From Saonia flava (GTDB taxonomy: Bacteria; Bacteroidota; Bacteroidia; Flavobacteriales; Flavobacteriaceae), in contig NZ_JAATJJ010000001.1 of assembly GCF_011927795.1 (NCBI RefSeq), positions 2,481,062 through 2,545,061 of the forward strand: a DNA stretch of 64,000 bases, written 5' to 3'. The notes under the pieces are model-generated. The model did not search any database and was not told the DNA's origin. It saw only the letters and a list, made by a program, of their open reading frames with translations. Of this stretch, positions 8,035-15,143 are shown piece after piece (the first letter of the stretch is position 1; the number at the start of each line of letters is the position of its first letter). Position numbers and translations under genes: made by a program.

Positions 8035-11000
8035 CTAATTGGATTGTAGAGCACCAATACTTAATTCGCTATTTTCTATTGCAATGGCCGCTTTGGGTAG
8101 CGTAATGGAAAAACTTGTTCCAAGACCTTTCCCTTCTGATTCTACGGTAATTTGACCATTATGCGACTCTATGATTTTCTTTATCATATAGAGACCCAAC
8201 CCGGTTCCCTTAACTTTGGAATGGAAGCGCTGAAAAGGTAAAAATAGCTTTTTTAAGGATTTTTTATCCATCCCTGATCCGTTGTCTATGACTTGAAATT
8301 TTACAGAATCATCTATCTCGTAGGCTTTAACATGAATTGTGGGCAGCTTTTGATCGCCCATATATTTGATGGCGTTGTCCAAAAGGTTTCCAAATACCTG
8401 AATTATTCTATTTCTATCGCCATAAATGCTAGGTAGATTATCCTGGATATGTAATTTTACATTACCTGTATTTAGCTTTGCACTTACCAAATCCTTGGCC
8501 ACCATCATTATCTGGTTGGCATCAAGAAGTTCTTTTTTGTTCTCGATCGTTCCAAGTCTTGCAATTTCAGTGATGTCCGAAATTAGATCACTCATGATAT
8601 TACATGAAGTGTCTATTAATTCCAGACATTTTTCCATTTCAGTAGTGTCTTCGGCATTAAACTCCATAGGTAGAATACTTGCGATTCCCTTTATATTGTT
8701 TAAAGGGGTTTTTAAATCGTGTGAAACTGCATATGTAAATCGCTGTACTTCTTCATTCTTGGCGGATAATGCGTTGGCCGCTTCGGCCAGCTTTTTTTTC
8801 TGAAGCTGGAGCTCTTTGGTTCGGTCATGGATAAGTTGCTCTAGGTGGGCTTGGTCTTTTTTCATGCTCCGTACCCTAATTTTATAAAAGAGTATACCAC
8901 CAAGTATGATGCATGCAATGAGTAAAGAACGAAACCACCATGTTTTCCAGAAGGGAGGTGTTATGGTTATGAATAGGGATGTTTCTTCATTGTTCCATAC
9001 CCCATCTGAATTGGTGGATTTAATGCGTAGCAAATAAGTGCCTGGATTTAGGTTGGTATAGGTTGCTGTTGTGGTATGCCCAACATAGTTCCAATCCTCC
9101 TCAAAACCTTGCAAGAAATAGGCGTAATTTACTTTTTTGGCATTTCTAAACGTAAGGGCATTAAATTCAAAATTGATTACAGATTGATTAGGACGCAAGG
9201 TTATAGAATCTACCTGGCTAATATCTTTTTTTAAAACACCAAAGGTATCATTGGGTTTTACCCGTTTGTTAAAAATTTTGAGTCCAGAAATAACTACCTT
9301 GGGTTGATCCGTTCTTTTTTCGGCCTTGTCCGCTTTTAAAATATTGAAACCGTTGTTTCCTCCAAAAAGTATTTCATTGTCCGCTGTTCTGTAAGATGCA
9401 TCATCATTGAACTCGTTTCCTTGCAAACCATCATGTATGTCATAGTTTATGAATTCACCGGTGTCATCATTGTACCGCACAATACCCATACCGGTACTAA
9501 GCCAAAGAAAACCATATTCATCCTCTACAATTCCATTAATTACATCACTTTTTAATTCATTGGATTTGGTAATTGCCTTAAAAGTGTCTTTAGTGGGTAG
9601 ATACTTGTTGAGCCCACCTTGTGTGCCCACCCACATAGTTCCTTGGTCATCTTCAACAATGGTTTTTATATTATTGTCGCTCAATACTCTATTCTTGCTC
9701 AAATTGTGGTACTGTTGCGAGGTCCAACCGTTATTAGTTTCTTTAATTCGAAAAAGGCCATTGGTGGCCGTGCCTACCCATATGTAATTGTTATCGTCTT
9801 CGTGCAATCGTACAAGTGTTTGTACTTCTTCACTATTTTTTTCAGATTGAATGCTTACATCTTTGAACTTTTTAGTTTCTGGATAGTATACTTGTAGCCT
9901 ACCATTAAAAGCAGCAATCCAAATGCGCCCCTTTTTATCTTGAAGCATACTCTTTATGTTATTGGAGGCTAAAAAAGAATTTTCGCTGGTCCAAACTTCG
10001 CTATCCATGCTATTTAAATCAAAAATGGTAAGTCCATGGCCCCAAGAACCCACCCAAAGTCTATTTTGGTCATCGTGTAGCATTGAAATCACCACATTGC
10101 TATTTAGTTTGCCATTGTCCAGCGAATAGTGCTCAAAGGAACCAGTTTTCCTGTTCCAATAGTTTAAACCACCCCCATCCGTACCAATCCAAATATTTCC
10201 CTTTTTATCTTCACTAAAACAGTGCACTATATCATTGCTTAAAGATTCAGAATTAAAAGGATCTGTTTTAATGTGTCCAAATTTATAGTAGTCAGAATCA
10301 TAAAAACTAAGCCCTTTTTTAAAGTAACCCATCCACATAACCCCATTGCGGGCTTTGTGTAAACTCCATATGGAGTTGTTTGATATGGAACCAGGTTTTT
10401 TATAGCTGGATTTAAAATTGTTTATGTTACCGGTTGAAGGAGTATAAATCCAAAGCCCATCATTTTCAGTGCCCAGCCATATATTGCCATGTACATCTTG
10501 CTCCATAGTCAAAATGGTATGTCCAGGACTAATTGAGATTGGGTCTTGGTAAATTAATTGATTGTTAAAAATATTGAACTGTAGAAGATTTCCATTTCTA
10601 AAGCCAAGCAAAAATTTGGACGAGTCCAGTTTATGTACACTACTTGTAAAACATGTCCCCTCGAATTTTTCCTTTATTTGCAATTGGAAATCTATAATAT
10701 ATCTAGAACCTTGTGTAACAACAAATAACTTGTTATTTGGCAATTCAAAAGTCTCAATGATTTCATTGTTATCCGGTTCACCCTTTTGTGGGGCTTTAAA
10801 TCCTAGATGGGATGTTTCTCCAGTTAGTATATTATAACGGTACAAGCCGCTTTTGTAGGTGCCCAGCCATAGAAAATCTCCTGTTCTATTGATGGTTCTA
10901 ATCAATTTAGATTGGATATGCTGTCCTTCAGGCTTAAAAGGATAGGGTTTTACTATGTTTAGTTGTCTATCATAATTGCTAAGCCCCTGCCCAGTCCCTA

Positions 11001-11340
11001 TGTATAAATTTCCGTAGGTATCTTCATAAATACTTTCAATATTGGCATTGGTAAGCCCTTGGATACCGTCTAAACTTTTTTCATATACCTGAAAGTCTGT
11101 GCCGTCATATTTGTTGAGCCCGTTTTCCGTACCGACCCATAAAAAGCCCTGACTGTCTTCAAATATCTTTGAGATGGTACTATGGGACATTCCTGTTTTA
11201 ATGTGCTCAAAGCGCAGTGTATCTTTATTTAGTTGCGCATATAAGGTTTTGTTTTGAGGGAAAAATAGGAAAAAGGCCAAGAAGATATAGGTAACATATC
11301 TTAAGGCACATGATATGGAGTACGTATGGCAGAAAATCAA
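8035..11340 (-). CDS. Two-component propeller sensor histidine kinase (no receiver domain)
   Basis: This 1101-residue protein begins with a signal peptide or membrane helix (residues about 10-36). About 12-14 beta-propeller repeats of Reg_prop type follow to about residue 700 (repeated IWIGT, LWVGT, GLNKYD). Then come a Y_Y_Y domain (about 720-790), a membrane helix (about 800-820), a coiled coil and a kinase core. The H box is YAVSHDLKTPLNNI (about 905), the N box NLLDNAIKY, G1 DNGSGMD and G2 GTGLGLYMIKKI. It is built like hybrid two-component polysaccharide sensors but lacks the C-terminal receiver and AraC domains; the protein ends shortly after the ATPase. It should sense a periplasmic ligand and phosphorylate a separate response regulator, which is not in this window. 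A TATTTTTG -7 box lies at 11358-11365 on the minus strand. Confidence 0.92.
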   Translation of the reverse strand: MIFCHTYSISCALRYVTYIFLAFFLFFPQNKTLYAQLNKDTLRFEHIKTGMSHSTISKIFEDSQGFLWVGTENGLNKYDGTDFQVYEKSLDGIQGLTNANIESIYEDTYGNLYIGTGQGLSNYDRQLNIVKPYPFKPEGQHIQSKLIRTINRTGDFLWLGTYKSGLYRYNILTGETSHLGFKAPQKGEPDNNEIIETFELPNNKLFVVTQGSRYIIDFQLQIKEKFEGTCFTSSVHKLDSSKFLLGFRNGNLLQFNIFNNQLIYQDPISISPGHTILTMEQDVHGNIWLGTENDGLWIYTPSTGNINNFKSSYKKPGSISNNSIWSLHKARNGVMWMGYFKKGLSFYDSDYYKFGHIKTDPFNSESLSNDIVHCFSEDKKGNIWIGTDGGGLNYWNRKTGSFEHYSLDNGKLNSNVVISMLHDDQNRLWVGSWGHGLTIFDLNSMDSEVWTSENSFLASNNIKSMLQDKKGRIWIAAFNGRLQVYYPETKKFKDVSIQSEKNSEEVQTLVRLHEDDNNYIWVGTATNGLFRIKETNNGWTSQQYHNLSKNRVLSDNNIKTIVEDDQGTMWVGTQGGLNKYLPTKDTFKAITKSNELKSDVINGIVEDEYGFLWLSTGMGIVRYNDDTGEFINYDIHDGLQGNEFNDDASYRTADNEILFGGNNGFNILKADKAEKRTDQPKVVISGLKIFNKRVKPNDTFGVLKKDISQVDSITLRPNQSVINFEFNALTFRNAKKVNYAYFLQGFEEDWNYVGHTTTATYTNLNPGTYLLRIKSTNSDGVWNNEETSLFITITPPFWKTWWFRSLLIACIILGGILFYKIRVRSMKKDQAHLEQLIHDRTKELQLQKKKLAEAANALSAKNEEVQRFTYAVSHDLKTPLNNIKGIASILPMEFNAEDTTEMEKCLELIDTSCNIMSDLISDITEIARLGTIENKKELLDANQIMMVAKDLVSAKLNTGNVKLHIQDNLPSIYGDRNRIIQVFGNLLDNAIKYMGDQKLPTIHVKAYEIDDSVKFQVIDNGSGMDKKSLKKLFLPFQRFHSKVKGTGLGLYMIKKIIESHNGQITVESEGKGLGTSFSITLPKAAIAIENSELSIGALQSN

Positions 11341-11725
11341 TTGTAGTTTATTTCTTACAAAAATAACTTAATTATTCCTTCGCTAAAATATTTGTTGGAA
11401 AATGGTGTAATAGTGTTGCGAAACGAAGAGAATTTGATTTGTAAGGTAACCAAAGTGTTTTTATATAGAGTCAAATCTTGGTATAACCAAATGGATACTA
11501 TAATTGTAGAGAGGTAAGTTGAATAGTAATCCTGTAATTTAGCATTAAATCAAATGAAGCTTTAGGTTGGAGTTTTAGAGCAATGGGTATAAGTAGTTTG
11601 TCCCTTAACTTGTATTACCCAAATTGGATTCAATGGATAACGTGCCCATAAAGGCGTGGAATCCTAAACTTTAGTTTTTTATTTTGGGAAAAGGTTTATT
11701 TTTGCTATCCTTTTTTAATGGAAAA
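11341..11725. other. Gene-free spacer between the histidine kinase and tRNA-Arg
   Basis: No plausible coding frame was seen in this stretch of about 385 bases. It holds a minus-strand -7 box for the kinase gene at 11358-11365, a decayed tRNA-Arg copy (11629-11674), and a TATTTTTG box at 11697-11704 that may drive the intact tRNA. Confidence 0.6.
11629..11674 (+). pseudogene. Decayed tRNA-Arg copy (upstream)
   Basis: TTCAATGGATA at 11629-11639 and TCCTAAACTTTAG at 11662-11674 are exact, collinear matches to the D arm and anticodon arm of the intact tRNA-Arg(CCT), at offsets of 107 and 96 bases. The acceptor and T arm are not recognisable and about 11 extra bases lie between the blocks. It looks like a degenerate tandem copy. 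Confidence 0.6.
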
Positions 11726-11797
11726 GGCCCCGTAGTTCAATGGATAGAATAGAAGTTTCCTAAACTTTAGATGCAAGTTCGATTCTTGCCGGGGCTA
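11726..11797 (+). tRNA. tRNA-Arg (anticodon CCT)
   Basis: The 72-base sequence folds as a cloverleaf: acceptor GGCCCCG with CGGGGCT (one G-T pair), D stem GTTC/GAAT, anticodon stem GAAGT/ACTTT around TTCCTAA with anticodon CCT, and T stem GCAAG/CTTGC around TTCGATT. The discriminator is A and CCA is not encoded. Degenerate copies flank it on both sides. A TATTTTTG -7 box lies 22 bases upstream. Confidence 0.95.
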
Positions 11798-11830
11798 CAA
11801 AGTGGGTTTGGCAATAGTGCCAAGTACTAA

Positions 11831-11898
11831 AGAGCTGTAGCTTTTCTAATAGAAGTTTATTCAAAACAGTGCCGAAGAGATTCTTGCATGGACTACAA
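11831..11898 (+). pseudogene. Decayed tRNA-Arg copy (downstream)
   Basis: Blocks GTAG, AATAGAAGTTT, GATTCTTGC and CTACAA occur in the same order as in tRNA-Arg(CCT), at offsets of 105, 100, 98 and 98 bases. The D loop is shortened and the acceptor can no longer pair. No functional cloverleaf forms, so this is read as a tandem tRNA duplicate that has decayed. Confidence 0.55.
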
Positions 11899-11968
11899 GA
11901 CCTATTTCTTTAACTTTTGTTTACTAAAATCTCTTTATCTTAGTAAAAAGTCTTTTTAAATAACTAAA

Positions 11969-12403
11969 ATGGCCATAAAAAATGTATTTGTTCAAGGTGC
12001 TATTACTCCCGAGTATATAGCAAAGTCCATAGCCAATCACCAGTCCAAAACTACTATTGGTGCCCACGATATTTTTCTTGGCCAAGTACGTGCCGATGTC
12101 ATAGATGGAAAAACCGTATCTGCTATTGAGTATTCCGCTTATGAAGAAATGGCCAATGCCAAGTTCCATGAAATAAGGGAAAGTGCTTTTGAGAAATACG
12201 ACTTAAGCTGTATGCATATTTACCATAGCAAAGGAATCGTAAAAACTGGCGAAATTTGTTTGTTTGTATTTGTATCCTCTCCACATAGAAAAGAGGTCTT
12301 TAATGCGTTGCACCATATAGTTGAAGAGATAAAGTCACAGGTGCCTATTTTTGGAAAGGAGCTCTTCCAAGATGACTCTTACCAATGGAAGGTGAATACA
12401 TAA
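11969..12403 (+). CDS. moaE: Molybdopterin synthase catalytic subunit (MoaE family)
   Basis: This 144-residue protein is a MoaE-type large subunit of molybdopterin synthase, which inserts sulfur from MoaD thiocarboxylate into precursor Z. Family landmarks are visible: GAHDIFLGQVRAD near residue 32, LEYSAYEEMA-like text (IEYSAYEEMAN), the HSKGIVKTGE turn, SPHRKEVFNA with the conserved HR, and the active-site segment KSQVPIFGKE. Length is normal. It stands alone: no moaA, moaC, moaD, moeA or mob gene is present in the window, although MoaE needs MoaD as sulfur donor. The upstream neighbour is tRNA-Arg and the downstream one an unrelated acidic protein. The fold assignment is strong; the pathway context must come from elsewhere in the genome. 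Confidence 0.9.
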   Translation: MAIKNVFVQGAITPEYIAKSIANHQSKTTIGAHDIFLGQVRADVIDGKTVSAIEYSAYEEMANAKFHEIRESAFEKYDLSCMHIYHSKGIVKTGEICLFVFVSSPHRKEVFNALHHIVEEIKSQVPIFGKELFQDDSYQWKVNT

Positions 12404-12624
12404 AAACATCCTTTTTTACCTTAGTCCTTACTTATTAAACAATGTTTTATTGATAAATCCTTAACAAATAAACTTTTTTGGGAATATATCTTTACTAAAA
12501 ATGTGGGCTTGATAAATATTTTTCAATTCTTATTGGTTGGGAATCTAACCATAGCATTTTTATTATAAATTTAGTTTGAAAACTATTCAAGCATTCATTT
12601 ATATTATTTCATAAGTCATAGATT

Positions 12625-12933
12625 ATGAACAATTTAAGAAGGGTAATAGTGGATTACAAGAAACTTACACCAGAGGTGCTAAAGCTATTGATAGATAGGT
12701 ATCCAGATGGGTATGATGATAGTGATATTATCTCCTTTAAGAATGGAAGCGGAGAGCTTATTGAAGCTGTAGAAGTTACTACTTTGGACACCAAGTACTT
12801 GGTTAAAATCAGTGCAAAATTGGAATATACCATGGAGAATTATGATGAAGGTGATTATGAAGATTTTGATGATGATGACCCAGCCGCCATTCCTGACCTT
12901 ATGATTGAAGAGAATTTGGACGAGGTGGACTAG
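12625..12933 (+). CDS. Small acidic conserved protein of unknown function
   Basis: This 102-residue protein has no signal peptide or membrane helix. Residues about 1-70 look like a compact alpha/beta domain (VIVDYKKLTPEVLKLLIDRYPDGY). The last third is strongly acidic, with a DEGDYEDFDDDDPAA stretch and a run of Glu/Asp to the C-terminus. Proteins like this are widespread and unnamed in Flavobacteriia, to my recollection sometimes mislabelled as primase-related. The acidic tail could engage a nucleic-acid-binding partner, but nothing in the sequence shows this. It is a monocistronic gene in its own intergenic context, with 220 bases of AT-rich sequence in front. No function is assigned. Confidence 0.7.
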   Translation: MNNLRRVIVDYKKLTPEVLKLLIDRYPDGYDDSDIISFKNGSGELIEAVEVTTLDTKYLVKISAKLEYTMENYDEGDYEDFDDDDPAAIPDLMIEENLDEVD

Positions 12934-13029
12934 ACTATATAGGTTTTGTTATTGTTCCAACATATAAATTGTAGTTAAAAGGATTTACTCCTAAAGAAAT
13001 CTCTTCCTAAAATTTGTACTTTCGCTCCC

Positions 13030-13521
13030 ATGGAGAAGCTTTTTTGTTTGGGGATGATTTTTTTACTTTTTGTTTCCTGTGATGGAAATAAAAAAGATGA
13101 GGTAACCAATGTGGATACCGCTCAGGAATTTAGCTTGGGAAAACTCAAAAAACCAATTGCAACAAATCCCAAGGCCAAAGAAATACTTAACAAATGGCCA
13201 GAATTTAATGCCTTGGAAACTAGTTTTAATGCTTTGTACAACGTGAATAGCCAGGAGGATTTAACACTTGTGATCGAGGATTTAATCGAAAAACAAAAAT
13301 TGCTTGCCGCTTCAAATTACCCCCTGCAGTTTAATGTAGCGCAGATAAAGAGTAGGCAAAATGTATTTAAGTCCTTTGTTTTAAAAACAAAGGGGGATTT
13401 GGAATATCGTATTGCTCCACAGGAATCGGTCAAAGAAATGGTAACTGCCTATAACGCCCTAAGAAACCAATTTAATGTTATCACGAACAACCCATTGGAT
13501 ATCAAATCTTTACTGGAATAG
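13030..13521 (+). CDS. Putative lipoprotein, unknown function
   Basis: This 163-residue protein starts MEKLFCLGMIFLLFVSCDGN, a lipoprotein signal with lipobox FVSC, so the mature protein would be anchored through Cys17. The mature part is mainly helical (EILNKWPEFNALETSFNALYN and VKEMVTAYNALRNQFNVI) and has no catalytic motif that I recognise. A TACTTTCG -7-like box lies at 13017-13024, only six bases before the ATG, which suggests a nearly leaderless message. The neighbouring gene is convergent and encodes a secreted TPR protein, so both may act in the periplasm. It is probably exposed at the inner face of the outer membrane or the outer face of the inner membrane. No function is assigned. 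Confidence 0.7.
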   Translation: MEKLFCLGMIFLLFVSCDGNKKDEVTNVDTAQEFSLGKLKKPIATNPKAKEILNKWPEFNALETSFNALYNVNSQEDLTLVIEDLIEKQKLLAASNYPLQFNVAQIKSRQNVFKSFVLKTKGDLEYRIAPQESVKEMVTAYNALRNQFNVITNNPLDIKSLLE

Positions 13522-13540
13522 AAGGTAAATAGATGATTTT

Positions 13541-14236
13541 CTAATCAGTAGTCTCTGGTGTTTCTTTTCTAGCTTCCAAAGCCTGTTTGCTTAAACTCGC
13601 CAAATTAAAATTGGGTTCAATTTGTAAGGCTTCATCAATACTGGCTATCGCCTTATCAATGTCGTTTTTATCCATATTGTATTGTACCAGACCTTTTAAG
13701 TAAGTAAAAGCTGCTTTTAGCGGCACTTCATAAGGCTGTTGCCTTTCATAATAGGCATACTTCATGTCATCCTTGGAATTGGCAATTCCATACTCTATCA
13801 AGGTAGAGGCACCCGGGTTATCACCTGTTAGGATTTTTAAATCTGCCAATTCATAGGCCAAATAGGGGGAGGGTGTTCTTTTGTATAATATTTCAAATTG
13901 TTCCAAGGCGCGTTTTGGCTGGTTCATTGCCTTTAAAGAAATGGCCTTTACTTGTACGGCCAAATCAGAATCCGCTTCATTTTTTTCTATACCAATGGTA
14001 TTCAAAGCCTGTAAGTGCTGATTGTTGTTGGCATAAATGTAAGCCAAGGTGTCTCTGCGCTCAATGGAAGGGGATAGTACATTTAAATGCGTCATGGCAT
14101 TAATAACGCCGTTTACATCACCCTGCAATCTCATTTCATTATAAAAAGCCTCAAAATGCTTTTCCAATTCACTTTTGGTCTGTGCCGATATAGTTACACA
14201 AAATACCAAAGAAACAATTAATAATAACCTTTTCAT
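13541..14236 (-). CDS. Secreted TPR-repeat protein
   Basis: The chosen start gives 231 residues beginning MKRLLLIVSLVFCVTISAQ, a clear Sec signal peptide; an ATG three codons upstream (14245) would only add MVK. The mature part is all-helical with tetratricopeptide-like units: DTLAYIYANNNQHLQALNTI, SLKAMNQPKRALEQFEILYK, and a C-terminal unit DKAIASIDEALQIEPNFNLA with the classic A-x8-P spacing. It should be a periplasmic scaffold for protein-protein contacts. It is a single gene convergent with the lipoprotein gene and 90 bases before the epimerase-like gene. Which partner it binds cannot be seen here. Confidence 0.8.
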   Translation of the reverse strand: MKRLLLIVSLVFCVTISAQTKSELEKHFEAFYNEMRLQGDVNGVINAMTHLNVLSPSIERRDTLAYIYANNNQHLQALNTIGIEKNEADSDLAVQVKAISLKAMNQPKRALEQFEILYKRTPSPYLAYELADLKILTGDNPGASTLIEYGIANSKDDMKYAYYERQQPYEVPLKAAFTYLKGLVQYNMDKNDIDKAIASIDEALQIEPNFNLASLSKQALEARKETPETTD

Positions 14237-14333
14237 TTTTACCATTTTAGTGCGCCAAAACTATTAAATTATTTTTAGTAATCTGTTAAGGAAACCTTTA
14301 AACATCATTATCCTTTAACTAAAAAGAGGAATT

Positions 14334-15143
14334 TTAACTTTCAATAGAACATTTAAATTGATAGTTGAGCTTATTGATGATTTTTTCTGAGGAGATTCTT
14401 TTTCCTCCTAGGAGAGTTGTTTCTGCATAGCTGGGCGGAGTTAAATTTCTTAAAAGAGCCTGTTTTTTGTAGTATTCTTTCTTAAATGGGTGATAGGGAT
14501 ATACCCCATTAAAAATTTCTCCCCAGCACCTATTTTCAAGAATGGTCTTGATTATGGTTATACAATCTTCCAAATGAATCAAATTAACATAGGAATTTCC
14601 ATTGGTAAGTCCTTTTTTGCCCGAAAGTTGTTCAATAGGATGTCTATTTTGCCCAATAAGCCCACCAAATCGAATTATGGTAGTCTGTAATTCGGAATCG
14701 TTTAGGAATAGGTTTTCTGTTGCCAATAGTTGTTTTCCAGATTCTGTTGTTGGTTTGGAGTGTGTTTCTTCAGTAACAATCCCATTGATCTCACCATAAA
14801 CAGAAGTACTGCTTATAAAGAGTATTTTTGGGGGTTTCACTTGCTTTAGTGCTTTGTGAAGCACTTGTATTTTACCAATATAACTTTCGGTGTTTGATTT
14901 CCTAAGCTTTGGAGGTACATTAATTATGAGAACATCCAAGCCTTTTAAAAAATCATCTATGGCACCTAATATGGTTTGTTCTCCCAAAGAAATTAAAAAG
15001 GGTGATATTCCCTTTTTTTTTAGAGTTGGTATTTTCTCTTTTGAAGTGGTACTTCCATTAACTGCATAACCATCTTTTATAAGAGATATGGCCAGCGGAA
15101 ATCCCAGCCATCCGCAACCCAAGACGCCAATTTTTTTATTCAA
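14334..15143 (-). CDS. NAD(P)-binding epimerase/dehydratase-like protein (YeeZ type)
   Basis: This 269-residue protein has an N-terminal Rossmann fold with GVLGCGWLGFPLA (residues about 6-18), a GxGxxG-type dinucleotide site. The next signature, ILFISSTSVYGE near residue 110, carries the Ser-Tyr pair of extended SDRs. The C-terminal part (HLEDCITIIKTILEN, IFNGVYPYHPFKKEYY) resembles the YeeZ family of sugar-epimerase-like proteins. The substrate is unknown. Its start overlaps the end of the M28 peptidase gene by eight bases, so the two are probably co-transcribed and translationally coupled. No signal peptide is present, so it is cytosolic. Confidence 0.82.
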   Translation of the reverse strand: MNKKIGVLGCGWLGFPLAISLIKDGYAVNGSTTSKEKIPTLKKKGISPFLISLGEQTILGAIDDFLKGLDVLIINVPPKLRKSNTESYIGKIQVLHKALKQVKPPKILFISSTSVYGEINGIVTEETHSKPTTESGKQLLATENLFLNDSELQTTIIRFGGLIGQNRHPIEQLSGKKGLTNGNSYVNLIHLEDCITIIKTILENRCWGEIFNGVYPYHPFKKEYYKKQALLRNLTPPSYAETTLLGGKRISSEKIINKLNYQFKCSIES

